A stretch of 64,000 nt of DNA from Sulfuritalea hydrogenivorans sk43H (GTDB lineage Bacteria > Pseudomonadota > Gammaproteobacteria > Burkholderiales > Rhodocyclaceae), in the NCBI RefSeq assembly GCF_000828635.1, contig NZ_AP012547.1:2108001-2172000 (forward strand), in the 5' to 3' direction. Under the pieces are notes generated by a model, which worked only from the letters and a program-made list of their open reading frames with translations, was not told where the DNA came from and did no database searches. This document shows positions 8,601-16,370 of the stretch, in pieces. Within the stretch, counting starts at the first letter, position 1, and every line of letters starts with the position of its first letter. Position numbers and translations under genes: made by a program.

Positions 8601-8937
8601 ATGGCGCACTCTTTCGGCGATGTGGTGTTGGTGCCGTTCCCCTTCACGGACCAATCAGGCGCGAAGAAGCGGCCCGCCGTCATAGTTTCCAGCAGCGGCT
8701 ACAACGCCGGCCGGCGCGATCTGGTCATCATGGCGATTACCAGTCAGGTGCGCACACCGCTCGGATTCGGAGAGGCGCTCATCGCCGATTGGCAGGCCGC
8801 CGGCCTCATCAAGCCGTCCGTTGCTGAAACCCGTGGTCACGACCATCGAGCAGGGGCTTGTTGTCCGCACCATGGGCGCGCTTTCGACCGCCGATTTGCG
8901 CAGCTTGCGAGAAACTATCGCCCAAGCTATCGGCTGA
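8601..8937 (+). pseudogene. PemK/MazF-like mRNA interferase, frameshifted
   Basis: Starts MAHSFGDVVLVPFPFTDQSG, then KKRPAVIVSS, the standard PemK/MazF N-terminus, and continues through GLIKPSV. Near 8822-8827 the homology jumps by one base: the next frame reads LKPVVTTIEQGLVV, then LSTADLRSLRETIAQAIG and stops at 8937, the expected toxin C-terminus. One extra base therefore breaks the gene. In the original frame translation does not stop but runs on into the HTH gene at 8979, giving a 230-residue chimera. Active toxin is unlikely unless the ribosome shifts frame or the base is an assembly error. Confidence 0.8.
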
Positions 8938-8947
8938 ATCAGTCGCA

Positions 8948-8959
8948 CGATTTAAATCG
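8948..8959. promoter_or_regulatory. 12-bp palindrome upstream of HTH gene
   Basis: CGATTTAAATCG is a perfect palindrome 19 bp before the HTH antitoxin start. Antitoxin HTH proteins commonly repress their own promoters through such sites; binding here is inferred. Confidence 0.4.
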
Positions 8960-8978
8960 AGCACGATCCATTCATCCA

Positions 8979-9293
8979 ATGCGCAAGACGAAATCAAAAA
9001 TTCTTGAGGCCGTCCACGACACGACCAAGGGCCTGTACAAGGCCGGCGTTATGGACATGATGACGCTGCGTGAATTCGACTGCCTCTGCCTGCCCCCGGT
9101 CGAACCGCTGGAGCCGGAGCAGATCAAGCATATCCGCGAGGCCTCGCGTGTCAGCCAGGCAGTCTTTGCCCGCCTGCTGAACACCAGCCTATCGACGGTG
9201 CAGAAGTGGGAAATCGGCCAGAAAAAACCGACGGGCACCGCCCTGAAACTGCTTCATTTGGTGCAGAAGCGCGGGCTGGAAGTTGTCGCCTGA
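8979..9293 (+). CDS. orphan HTH antitoxin, NadS/HigA-like
   Basis: 104 aa with an XRE-type helix-turn-helix in the C-terminal half: REASRVSQAVFARLLNTS, then TVQKWEIGQKKPTG, then ALKLLHLVQKRGLEVV. This is the NadS/HigA pattern, usually the second gene after a RelE/HigB toxin. No such toxin is next to it; the gene upstream is the broken PemK-like toxin, in the same frame and without a stop between, so part of the protein may be made as a fusion. No strong SD precedes ATG 8979. Confidence 0.75.
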   Translation: MRKTKSKILEAVHDTTKGLYKAGVMDMMTLREFDCLCLPPVEPLEPEQIKHIREASRVSQAVFARLLNTSLSTVQKWEIGQKKPTGTALKLLHLVQKRGLEVVA

Positions 9294-9310
9294 ATCGGCG
9301 GCGCGCTGAT

Positions 9311-9331
9311 CGCCGTCCCGTCAGCGCCGAC
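9311..9331 (+). repeat. dispersed 21-bp repeat, copy 3
   Basis: Starts 17 bp after the HTH antitoxin stop and ends 14 bp before the truncated SRAP frame. Middle bases are CCC-GTC; GAT precedes and TATTGG follows the core. Confidence 0.85.
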
Positions 9332-9344
9332 TATTGGCGCTCGC

Positions 9345-9488
9345 TCAAAACAATATCGAACCCGACCCCAATAGCTCTCTCGGCGCCCGCGGGAAAATCT
9401 CCTTGGCCCATTGCGGCTGGTTGTGCCGGCCGATATGCCAGAAGCGCTCAATGGCCGCTTGATCGGGTGAGACGTATCGATTGCACAT
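9345..9488 (-). pseudogene. SRAP (YedK/HMCES) family N-terminal fragment
   Basis: A 47-codon frame beginning MCNRYVSPDQAAIERFWHIG and continuing RHNQPQW, AKEIFPRAP. Cys2 is the catalytic residue of SRAP proteins, which cross-link to abasic sites in single-stranded DNA; the Asn-Arg-Tyr after it and the PRAP element are also family features. After about 36 residues homology ends and the frame stops, while intact members exceed 200 aa, so this is a remnant. It lies between two oppositely oriented dispersed repeats (9311 and 9568). Confidence 0.75.
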
Positions 9489-9567
9489 GGCGCAAGTGTA
9501 GAGCGTGGGCCCCTTTCACTCAAATGTCGGCGGAGAAACTGAGGGGCAGTTCGGCAAGGCATGGAGA

Positions 9568-9588
9568 GTCGGCTCTGGTGACACGGCG
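9568..9588 (-). repeat. dispersed 21-bp repeat, copy 4
   Basis: Reverse orientation and more diverged (GGCTCTGGTG in place of GGCGCTGGCG). Flanks AGA before and ATGCAAGG after match the extended consensus seen at copies 2 and 6. Confidence 0.7.
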
Positions 9589-9609
9589 ATGCAAGGGGTC
9601 AAATCACTC

Positions 9610-9677
9610 TGATGATCATCTAGCCGGCCTCCGACCACCGCAGTGGCGGTGGTCGGAGACCGGCTAGATGATCATCA
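9610..9677. repeat. long inverted repeat, 32-bp arms with 4-nt loop
   Basis: The arms 9610-9641 and 9646-9677 are reverse complements with one mismatch (CCGGCCTCC against GGAGACCGG), separated by AGTG. Each arm begins or ends with TGATGATCATCTAG. GGGGTCAAATCACTC sits just left, reminiscent of the GGGGTCA edges seen with REP/RAYT elements. No T-run follows, so a simple terminator is unlikely; a transposon-end relic or REP-like hairpin fits better. The span 9294-9764 otherwise holds only the SRAP fragment and two dispersed repeats. Confidence 0.85.
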
Positions 9678-9764
9678 GCTTCGAATTGAATTTCACCTCA
9701 GCCTGAATCGCCGTCTCACCAACGTCGCCGGTCGCCGAAACCGAAGCGGCCCGGATCGCGAAAC

Positions 9765-10097
9765 TCAGGCAGCGACGTGCTGCCCTGGTTCTACCGAAAG
9801 CTTCATGCCTACGGCCTTTAACACCGCCAGAAGGGTTTTCAGCGTGGGATTGCCCTTGGCCGACAAGGTGCGGTACAGCGATTCCCTGCTGATACCGGCT
9901 TCGGCGGCCACCGCCCCCAGCCCTCCGTAAGCTTCGGCGACGGTTCGCAGCGCAAGAAGAGCCGCGGCCCGGTCATCCGGATCATCCAGCGATTCCATTG
10001 CCGCCTTGAGATATTCCACCGCCAGTTCGCGGTCCGCGCGAAGCTCGGCTACCTCGCGCTCGTGATGAGAAACCGCTGCGGCCACTTTCTTGTTCAT
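9765..10097 (-). CDS. HI1420-type addiction-module antidote, HTH protein
   Basis: 110 aa: an N-terminal toxin-binding helix region (AVEYLKAAMESLDD) followed by an HTH (GGLGAVAAEAGISRESLYRTL, SAKGNPTLKTLLAVLKAVG), the pattern of putative addiction-module antidotes that sit downstream of HI1419-like toxins. The start codon overlaps the toxin stop by 4 bp (ATGA), showing translational coupling. Probably autoregulates through the palindrome at 10424. Confidence 0.88.
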   Translation of the reverse strand: MNKKVAAAVSHHEREVAELRADRELAVEYLKAAMESLDDPDDRAAALLALRTVAEAYGGLGAVAAEAGISRESLYRTLSAKGNPTLKTLLAVLKAVGMKLSVEPGQHVAA

Positions 10098-10417
10098 GCT
10101 TGCCTCCGTATCCAATCGGCCCAGTAATCCTTGGCCGTCCTGATGTCCGTCGCCTGTGTCTTCTTCGATCCGCCCGACAACAGAATGACGATTGTCCGAC
10201 CGTGGCGCCCCAAATAGACCCGATACCCGGCGCCGAGATGCTCCCGCAGTTCCAGAACACCATCGCCCACCGGCTCGCAATCGCCAAAATTGCCGGCCTC
10301 GATCCGCTTCAGGCGAAGCCGAACCTTGGCTTGCGCCTGCTTGTCGCGCAGTGATAGCAGCCACTCGGTGACCGGCTCATGACCATTGGCGGTTTGGTAT
10401 CGGAAAACTTCAATCAT
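10094..10417 (-). CDS. HI1419-type RelE/ParE-superfamily toxin
   Basis: 107 aa: YQTANGHEPVTEWLLSLRDKQAQAKV, the basic RLRLKRIEAGNFGD, then ELREHLGAGYRVYLG and IVILLSGGSKKTQATDI. These are the signatures of the upstream-of-HI1420 toxin family, related to RelE/HigB. The active-site type Arg in YRVYLG and the basic tail are present, so it looks intact. Encoded before its antidote, as usual for this family. Confidence 0.88.
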   Translation of the reverse strand: MIEVFRYQTANGHEPVTEWLLSLRDKQAQAKVRLRLKRIEAGNFGDCEPVGDGVLELREHLGAGYRVYLGRHGRTIVILLSGGSKKTQATDIRTAKDYWADWIRRQA

Positions 10418-10423
10418 GGAAAA

Positions 10424-10443
10424 GTGTAGCTTACAAGCTACAC
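10424..10443. promoter_or_regulatory. palindromic operator of the toxin-antidote pair
   Basis: GTGTAGCTT and AAGCTACAC are perfect 9-bp inverted arms around AC, starting 6 bp upstream of the toxin ATG. Position and symmetry suit autorepression by the HTH antidote. Confidence 0.65.
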
Positions 10444-10461
10444 CAATGCAAGCGCTGCGCC

Positions 10462-10482
10462 CGCCGTTCCACCAGCGCCGAC
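10462..10482 (+). repeat. dispersed 21-bp repeat, copy 5
   Basis: Lies between the toxin promoter and the end of the enoyl-CoA hydratase gene, 19 bp beyond that gene's stop. Middle bases TCC-ACC; followed by TCTTGG. Confidence 0.85.
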
Positions 10483-10501
10483 TCTTGGCCGCGGGCCGGA
10501 A

Positions 10502-11308
10502 TCAGTTACCCAAAAACCTCGGCTTCTGCTTCGCCACGAAACCACGCACCCCCCGCGCGAAATCCTGCGTCATGGCGCAGGCGGCGAAGCTGTCCTGTTC
10601 GGCTTGTAACTGTTCCGCGAGCTTGCGGTTGAGGGATTCGTTGATCAGGAGCTTGGTGCGGCCCAGCGCGATGGTCGGGCCATTCGCCAGTTCCAGCGCC
10701 AGGGCCTGCGTGGCGGCGGCCAGTTCGGCTGCTGGTACCACGCGATTGACGAGGCCGAGTTCCAGCGCGCGGGCGGCGTTGAAGCGCTCGCCGAGCAGGG
10801 CGATTTCCATGGCCTGTTTCGCGCCCACCAGGCGCGGCAGGGCGTAGGTGCTGCCGCCATCGGGCGAGGTGCCAATGTGGCGGTAGGCCAGCGTGAAATA
10901 GCTGCTGTCGGCGGCGATGGCGAGGTCGCAGGCGGACATCAGCGAGAAGCCGAAGCCGGCGACGGCGCCGCGCACGCTGGCGATCACGGGCTTTTCCATG
11001 GTGCGAATGCTGGTCACGGCCTCGTGCACTTCGCCGATCAGGCGTTCGAGCAGGGCGCGCCGCTCGGCGGCGGGAGCGTCCAGCGTCTCATGGAAGGCCT
11101 TGATGTCACCGCCGGCCATGAAGTGCTCGCCGGCGCCCTGGATGACCACGGCGCGCACCGTGGCATCGCCGGCCACATGCCTCGTCGTGGCGCGCAGGCC
11201 GTCGGCCATGGCCATGTCGAGCGCATTGAGCGCCTTGGGCCGGTTGAGGGTAATGGTGGCGATGCCGCTGGCGGCATCGGTTTCCAGCAGAACGCCGTCG
11301 CCGTTCAT
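10502..11308 (-). CDS. enoyl-CoA hydratase/isomerase
   Basis: 268-aa crotonase-fold enzyme. Substrate loop and oxyanion residues are in HFMAGGDIKAF and RGAVAGFGFSLMSACDLAIA; catalytic-region residues in YRHIGTSPDGGSTYALPRLVG. Position corresponding to the first catalytic Glu is Ala/Gly-rich here and the second region has SPDGG, so isomerase or a non-hydratase activity is possible. Its start overlaps the acyl-CoA synthetase stop by 4 bp, making it the last gene of the uptake operon that starts with tetR. Confidence 0.88.
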   Translation of the reverse strand: MNGDGVLLETDAASGIATITLNRPKALNALDMAMADGLRATTRHVAGDATVRAVVIQGAGEHFMAGGDIKAFHETLDAPAAERRALLERLIGEVHEAVTSIRTMEKPVIASVRGAVAGFGFSLMSACDLAIAADSSYFTLAYRHIGTSPDGGSTYALPRLVGAKQAMEIALLGERFNAARALELGLVNRVVPAAELAAATQALALELANGPTIALGRTKLLINESLNRKLAEQLQAEQDSFAACAMTQDFARGVRGFVAKQKPRFLGN

Positions 11309-13125
11309 TCCCTGCTCCTGAAGAGCGCTTCGATTTCGTCGGCGTAGGTCTTGTAGATGCTGGAGCGGCGCACCTTCATGGTCGCCGTGACTTCGCCGTC
11401 GTCGTGGTCGAGTTCCTTGGTCAGCAGGTGGAACTTGCGGATGTGCGCGACCTGCGCCATCTGTTCGTTGCCGCGCCGCACCTCGGCTTCGACCAGCTCG
11501 CGCACCTGCGGCGTTTCGACCAGCGAACGGAAATGGGTGAAGGCGAGGCGCTGCGATTCGGCCCATTTGCCTACTGTCTCGAAGTCGATCTGGATCAGCG
11601 CCGCGACGTACTTGCGGCCGTCGGCGACGATGATGCATTCCTTGATGAAGGGGCTGGCCTTCATAGTGTTTTCGATTTCGGAGGGCGTCAGGTTCTTGCC
11701 GCCGGCGGTGATCATGATGTCCTTGAGGCGGTCGACGATCTTGAGCTGGCCGTCGCTTTCGGTGACCACGTCGCCGGTGTGCAGCCAGCCGTCGACAATG
11801 GACGCGGCCGTCGCCTCCGGGTTCTTGTAATAGCCGGCGAAGACCATCTCGCCGCGGACCTGCAACTCGCCCTGCGCCGACAGCCGGTGCTCGCAGCCCT
11901 GGATGCAGGTGCCCACGGTGCCGATGCGGACCTGGTCGAGGCGCTGGCCGGTGATCATGCCGGTGGTTTCGGTGAGGCCATAGACTTCCACCAGCGGCAC
12001 GCCGAGGGTGCGGAAGAAGCGGATCACGGCCGGCGAGATCGGCGCGGCGCCGGTCATCGCCACGTGCACATCGCGCAGGCCGATGAAGTTTTGCAGGGCG
12101 CGGAAGATCAGCCAGTAGTAGAGCGCGAACACCATGCGTTCGCCGAAGCTGCGCTGCTGCGCCGACTTCTCGGCGAAGGTCGCGCAGTCCTGCATGGCGC
12201 GGGCGAACAGCCAGCGGCGCAGGCCGCCGGTTTCCTGCATCTTGATGCTGATCGCGGCGTGCAGCTTTTCCCAGATGCGCGGCACGCCGAGGAACATGTT
12301 GGGCGCCACTTCGCGCAGGTCTTCCTGCACGGTGCGGATCGATTCGCCGAAATTCACCTGCGAGCCGAGATAGATCGGGCAGAAGGTGGTCAGCATCTGC
12401 TCGGCGACGTGGCACAGCGGCAGGTAGGACAGATGCGTGGTGTCGGCATCGAGTTCCAGGTGGTCGATGAGGCCCGGCGTCACGCCGCGGATGTTGGCGT
12501 AGCTGATCATCGCGCCCTTGGGCTTGCCGGTGGATCCTGACGTATAGATCATCAGCGCGAGGTCGTCGAGTTTCTGCGCGGCGAGCGCGTCGTCGACCAG
12601 CGTGCGGTGCACGGCTTCGTAGTCGACGCCGAGGGCCTCGACCTCGTCGAAGGCGATGACGTGGTCGCGATGTTGGGCGGACGTGTTGCGCAGGCCCTTC
12701 TTTTCCATGACGACGATCTTCTTGATGCAGGGCAGATCGCCCAGCGCGGCCAGCACCTTGTCGGTCTGCTCCTGGTCTTCGCAGACCACGATGTCCACGT
12801 CGGCATGGCCCAGCACGTAGGCCACTTCGAGGGTCGGGCTGGTGGGATAGACGCCGACCGCGACGGCGCCAACGAGGCCGCAGCCCATCTGGCTCAGCAC
12901 CCATTCGAGGCGGTTCTCGGCAATGATGCCGACCCGGCCGCCGGCCGGCAGGCCCAGCGCGCGCAGGCCGAGGCCGAAATGGCAGGCGCGGCGGTGGTAG
13001 CCGTCCCAGGTGATCGGATTCCAGATGCCGAAATCCTTCTGCCGGATGGCGATGCGCTGCGGCATGCGCCGCGCGTTCTCGCGCAGCATCTGTGGCAGGG
13101 TGAGTTCGGGGAGCGGATTGTTCAT
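11305..13125 (-). CDS. AMP-forming long-chain-type acyl-CoA synthetase
   Basis: 606 aa adenylate-forming ligase. P-loop motif IYTSGSTGKPKG, the VEVYGLTETTG motif and the hinge region WLHTGDVV, with a C-terminal AGGKNLTPSEIEN lysine region. The sequence follows the FAA1-like group used for fatty or aryl/alicyclic acids. ATG 13125 (MNNPLPELTL) follows GGAGG at 5 bases. In context it would activate the acid imported by the adjacent ABC transporter. Confidence 0.9.
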   Translation of the reverse strand: MNNPLPELTLPQMLRENARRMPQRIAIRQKDFGIWNPITWDGYHRRACHFGLGLRALGLPAGGRVGIIAENRLEWVLSQMGCGLVGAVAVGVYPTSPTLEVAYVLGHADVDIVVCEDQEQTDKVLAALGDLPCIKKIVVMEKKGLRNTSAQHRDHVIAFDEVEALGVDYEAVHRTLVDDALAAQKLDDLALMIYTSGSTGKPKGAMISYANIRGVTPGLIDHLELDADTTHLSYLPLCHVAEQMLTTFCPIYLGSQVNFGESIRTVQEDLREVAPNMFLGVPRIWEKLHAAISIKMQETGGLRRWLFARAMQDCATFAEKSAQQRSFGERMVFALYYWLIFRALQNFIGLRDVHVAMTGAAPISPAVIRFFRTLGVPLVEVYGLTETTGMITGQRLDQVRIGTVGTCIQGCEHRLSAQGELQVRGEMVFAGYYKNPEATAASIVDGWLHTGDVVTESDGQLKIVDRLKDIMITAGGKNLTPSEIENTMKASPFIKECIIVADGRKYVAALIQIDFETVGKWAESQRLAFTHFRSLVETPQVRELVEAEVRRGNEQMAQVAHIRKFHLLTKELDHDDGEVTATMKVRRSSIYKTYADEIEALFRSRE

Positions 13126-13137
13126 GACGCCTCCGCC

Positions 13138-13229
13138 GGGCCGCCCCAAGGAGGCGTCCGTCCAGCAAACCGGAAGCGACGCAGTCGCTGAACCGTGGCT
13201 ACCCCTTTTCCTGGAAAAGGGGCTGGGGG
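13138..13229 (+). repeat. GC-rich intergenic repeat with hairpin, copy A
   Basis: Spacer between livF and the synthetase. It opens GGGCCGCCCCAAGG and ends in a strong hairpin at 13202-13222 (CCCCTTTTCC, T, GGAAAAGGGG) then CTGGGGGAT. The same plan occurs inverted at 17262-17350. Both spacers are 112 bp long. Likely an mRNA-processing or stability element spread in the genome. Confidence 0.6.
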
Positions 13230-13237
13230 ATATGTCG

Positions 13238-14044
13238 TCATGACAGCCAGCGCTTGCGGCGCTTGTAGTGCTTGATGTCGCGGAAGCTGCGCGCCGCGCC
13301 CTCGCCCGCCATGCCGAGGTAGAACTCGCGCACGTCGGGGTCGCCGGCCAGCTTTTCGGCGGGGCCGTCGATCACCACCTTGCCGGTTTCCATGATGTAG
13401 CCGGTATGGGCGACGGCCAGCGCCACCGAGGCGTTCTGCTCGACCAGCAGCATGGAGACGCCCTGCTCCCGGTTGATGCGGGCGATGATGGTGAAGATGT
13501 TCTCCACCAGCAGCGGCGAGAGGCCCAGCGAGGGCTCGTCGAGCAGCATCACCTTGGGCCGCGCGATCAGGGCGCGACCGATCGCCAGCATCTGTTGTTC
13601 GCCGCCGGACAGGTAGCCGGCGAGGCCGCGCTTGCGTTCGTGCAGCCGCGGAAAATATTCATACACCAGATCAAAGTCGGCGCTGGTGGCACGGCGACCG
13701 GTGAGCGCATAGGTGGCGGCGACGAGGTTCTCTTCGACCGTCAGGTCCTCGAACACGCGCCGCCCTTCCATCACATGGAACAGGCCGGAACGCACCAGTT
13801 CATGCGGCTTCAGGCGCGCGGTATCGACGCCGTCGAGCACGACGCTGCCGCGGGTCATCTCGCCGTCCTCCAGCGCCAGCAGACCGGACACGGCTTTCAG
13901 CGTGGTGGTCTTGCCGGCGCCGTTGGACCCGAGCAGGGCGACGATCTGCCCCCGCGGCAGGCGCAGGGACAGACCGCGCAGCACCTGCACGGCCTTGTTG
14001 TAGATGACCTCGATGTTGTTGATTTCGAGGACGGCGTCTTGCAT
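13238..14044 (-). CDS. livF: branched-chain-type ABC transporter ATPase (LivF-like)
   Basis: 268 aa. Walker A GSNGAGKTT, signature LSGGEQQML, Walker B VMLLDEPSLGLSP, H-loop region VEQNAS. The EQN in that loop and PSLGLSP mark the LivF class. A C-terminal basic tail (HYKRRKRWLS) extends beyond typical LivF length of about 235 aa. ATG 14044 (MQDAVLEINN) chosen by homology. Confidence 0.92.
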   Translation of the reverse strand: MQDAVLEINNIEVIYNKAVQVLRGLSLRLPRGQIVALLGSNGAGKTTTLKAVSGLLALEDGEMTRGSVVLDGVDTARLKPHELVRSGLFHVMEGRRVFEDLTVEENLVAATYALTGRRATSADFDLVYEYFPRLHERKRGLAGYLSGGEQQMLAIGRALIARPKVMLLDEPSLGLSPLLVENIFTIIARINREQGVSMLLVEQNASVALAVAHTGYIMETGKVVIDGPAEKLAGDPDVREFYLGMAGEGAARSFRDIKHYKRRKRWLS

Positions 14045-14075
14045 CACGAGTGAATTACCTTTGAAAAGCAGTTGA

Positions 14076-14138
14076 TCCGCAGATTTACGCAGATGAATCA
14101 ACAGGTTTTAATCTGTGAAAATCTGCGTCATCTGCGGA
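14076..14138. repeat. REP-like inverted repeat between livK and livF
   Basis: The left arm TCCGCAGATTTACGCAGAT (14076-14094) and right arm ATCTGCGTCATCTGCGG (14121-14137) are imperfect reverse complements, each built of two ATCTGCG units. Placed right after the binding-protein gene, such hairpins commonly protect the upstream mRNA from 3' decay so the binding protein is made in excess. Confidence 0.65.
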
Positions 14139-14146
14139 AAGCAGGA

Positions 14147-15307
14147 TTACTCCAGGTGGATCCAGTCGGAGGCCGGCACCATCGTCTTGGCCTTCATGTC
14201 GGCCTTGTAGATGCGGCCGACCGGGATCGAGTTGCCACGAATGGTGATCGGCACGCCGATCACGCCGCCGGTGTCGAAGTTCTTGATCGAGTTCAGCGCG
14301 GCCTTGAGGTTCTTCGCATCCAGCGGCTTGCCGGCCCCGACGGTGCGCTTGGCGGCCTCGACGAACAGCATGGTGGTGAGGAAGCCTTGCATGTAGGCGG
14401 TGCTCTGGTACTCGGGGCGCATCTGGCGGATCTTGTCCAGCATCGGAGACTTGGCCGAGGTGTCGTAGTAGTAGCGATACGGCATCACGCCCATGAAGCC
14501 GTCGCCGGCTTCGCCCAGCTTCATCACAGTCGAGCTGTCCATGGTCCAGAAGGTGCCCATGAAGTGGCTCTTGGCGCCGGACTTCTTCATCTGCGTGACG
14601 AACTCGGGGATCGGCGCCAGGATGTAGCCGTGGAAGATGGTGTAGTCGGGATCGGAGCGGCGCAGCTTGATCACCTCGGTCGAGACGTCGACGCTGCCCG
14701 GTGCGGTCTGGATTTCGGCGGCGACGGTCAGGCCCAGCTTCTTCGCCGTGGAGCGGAACTCATCGACCGGATCGCGGCCGAATTCGCTGTCGGAATAGAC
14801 GATGGCGACTTTGGCACCGGGCTTCTCCTTGGCAATGTGGCGCAGCAGGATGCCGATCTGTTCGGAATAGTCCGGGCCGGCCATGAACTGGGCGGGGAAC
14901 TTCTTCGGATCGTTGATCTCGGTGGCGAACGAGGCGCCGGCCATCATGATGCTGCCCATGCGCTCGAGCTCGGGGTTGATGGTGCGGCTGAAGGCGGTCG
15001 AGTCGCCGTAGTAGAGGCTGACCTTGTTGCCGCCGGTGATCTTCTTGAACGCGGCGACGGAGACATCGGGCTTGTAGGCGGTGTCTTCGAAGACATACTT
15101 GAACTTGCGGCCCTTGACGCCGCCGGCGTCGTTGGCGATCTTGAGGTAATCCTGGATGCCGGCATGGATGCCGATGCCGGCAAAGGCGAACACGCCGCTC
15201 ATCGGGATCGAACCGCCGATGACGATGTCTTCCTGGGCCTGCGCGGCCGGCGCCAATGCTATTCCGGCAGCGGCCAGCAGGGCTGTAATCCACTTCGTTG
15301 GTTTCAT
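14147..15307 (-). CDS. ABC transporter substrate-binding protein (LivK-like)
   Basis: 386 aa periplasmic type I binding protein. Sec signal MKPTKWITALLAAAGIALA ending PAAQAQ, then DIVIGGSIPMSGVFAFAGIG, the ligand-loop region of LivK-type proteins. Sequences such as YYGDSTAFSRTINPE and FHGYILAPIPEF do not match classical Leu/Ile/Val binders; with the acyl-CoA genes, an organic or aromatic acid ligand is more likely than an amino acid. Confidence 0.9.
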   Translation of the reverse strand: MKPTKWITALLAAAGIALAPAAQAQEDIVIGGSIPMSGVFAFAGIGIHAGIQDYLKIANDAGGVKGRKFKYVFEDTAYKPDVSVAAFKKITGGNKVSLYYGDSTAFSRTINPELERMGSIMMAGASFATEINDPKKFPAQFMAGPDYSEQIGILLRHIAKEKPGAKVAIVYSDSEFGRDPVDEFRSTAKKLGLTVAAEIQTAPGSVDVSTEVIKLRRSDPDYTIFHGYILAPIPEFVTQMKKSGAKSHFMGTFWTMDSSTVMKLGEAGDGFMGVMPYRYYYDTSAKSPMLDKIRQMRPEYQSTAYMQGFLTTMLFVEAAKRTVGAGKPLDAKNLKAALNSIKNFDTGGVIGVPITIRGNSIPVGRIYKADMKAKTMVPASDWIHLE

Positions 15308-15329
15308 CTTGTCTCCTCCTCGAATGAAC

Positions 15330-16370
15330 CTATGTCCGGAACGGCCACAGGTGAAAAAAGCGGCGGACGCGCCGCCATATCTCGGCCAGGCCGTGCGGCT
15401 CGAAAATCAGGAAGCCGACGATCAGGATGCCGAAAACCATGATGCGCACCGGTGCCAGGTGCACCGCCATCTCGGCGGCATTGGGGAACCAGCCGAAAAC
15501 CATCTTGAGCGCCTCGGGCACGAGGGTCATGAAGACCGCGCCGAGGATGCCGCCGAGTATGGTGCCCATGCCGCCGACGATGATCGCGGCAAGGAAGAAG
15601 ATCGACATCAGCAGCGGAAAGCTTTCCGGTGTCACCGAACGGAAGAAGTAGGCCCAGAGCCCGCCGGCGACTCCGGCGTAGAAGGACGAAATGGCGAAGG
15701 AGAGCAGCTTGTAGCGCAACAGCGATATGCCCAGCACCTCGGCCGAGATGTCGCGGTCGCGGATGGCGATGAAGGCGCGGCCGATGCGGGTGCGGAACAG
15801 GTTGGCGGCGCCGAGCACCATGACGGCGGTGAGCGGCAGCATCAGCCAGTAGAGGCGGAATTCGCTGTCCAGCGCGATGCCGAACAGCGAGGCCGGCTTC
15901 ACCGTGAGGCCGGCGGTGCCGCCGGTGACCGATCGCCAGTTGGCGAAGACGAAGTGCAGGATGAAGGAGGCGGCAATCGTGGCGATCGCCAGGTACAGCC
16001 CCTTGACGCGCAGCGAGGGAATGCCGACCACCATGCCGACCAGCATGGCGACGCCGCCGGCCGCGATCAGGTTGATGAAGAACGGGGTGCCGAGCGTCTT
16101 GTCGAGCACGGCCACGGTGTAGGCGCCGACGCCCATGAAGGCGGCCTGGCCGAGACTGACCTGGCCGGTGTAGCCGGTGAGGATGTTCAGCCCCGTGGCG
16201 GCGATGATGTTGATGCCGACCAGGCAGGTCAGGTAGAGCCAGTACTGGCTGGCGACGAAGGGCAGGACGACCAGCGCCACGGCCAGCACGCCGAGCCAGA
16301 TGCGCTGGGTGCGGCTGTCGAACAGGGCCTCGTCGGCGGCATAGCTTTGTTTGGCGGCGCCGATTCTCAT
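15330..16370 (-). CDS. livM: ABC transporter permease (LivM-like)
   Basis: 346 aa inner-membrane permease. LivM features: GINIIAATGLNILTGYTGQVSLGQAAFMGVGAY (visible around residues 50-85), GLYLAIATIA, and the cytoplasmic EAA-like loop RTRIGRAFIAIRDRDISAEVLGI that contacts the ATPases. Start overlaps the livH stop by 4 bp. Confidence 0.93.
   Translation of the reverse strand: MRIGAAKQSYAADEALFDSRTQRIWLGVLAVALVVLPFVASQYWLYLTCLVGINIIAATGLNILTGYTGQVSLGQAAFMGVGAYTVAVLDKTLGTPFFINLIAAGGVAMLVGMVVGIPSLRVKGLYLAIATIAASFILHFVFANWRSVTGGTAGLTVKPASLFGIALDSEFRLYWLMLPLTAVMVLGAANLFRTRIGRAFIAIRDRDISAEVLGISLLRYKLLSFAISSFYAGVAGGLWAYFFRSVTPESFPLLMSIFFLAAIIVGGMGTILGGILGAVFMTLVPEALKMVFGWFPNAAEMAVHLAPVRIMVFGILIVGFLIFEPHGLAEIWRRVRRFFHLWPFRT

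Noticed and set aside
11305-13168. Second minus-strand frame running through the acyl-CoA synthetase into the hydratase gene
   Set aside because: Arg/Pro-rich out-of-frame translation that joins the genuine hydratase frame only after 11308.
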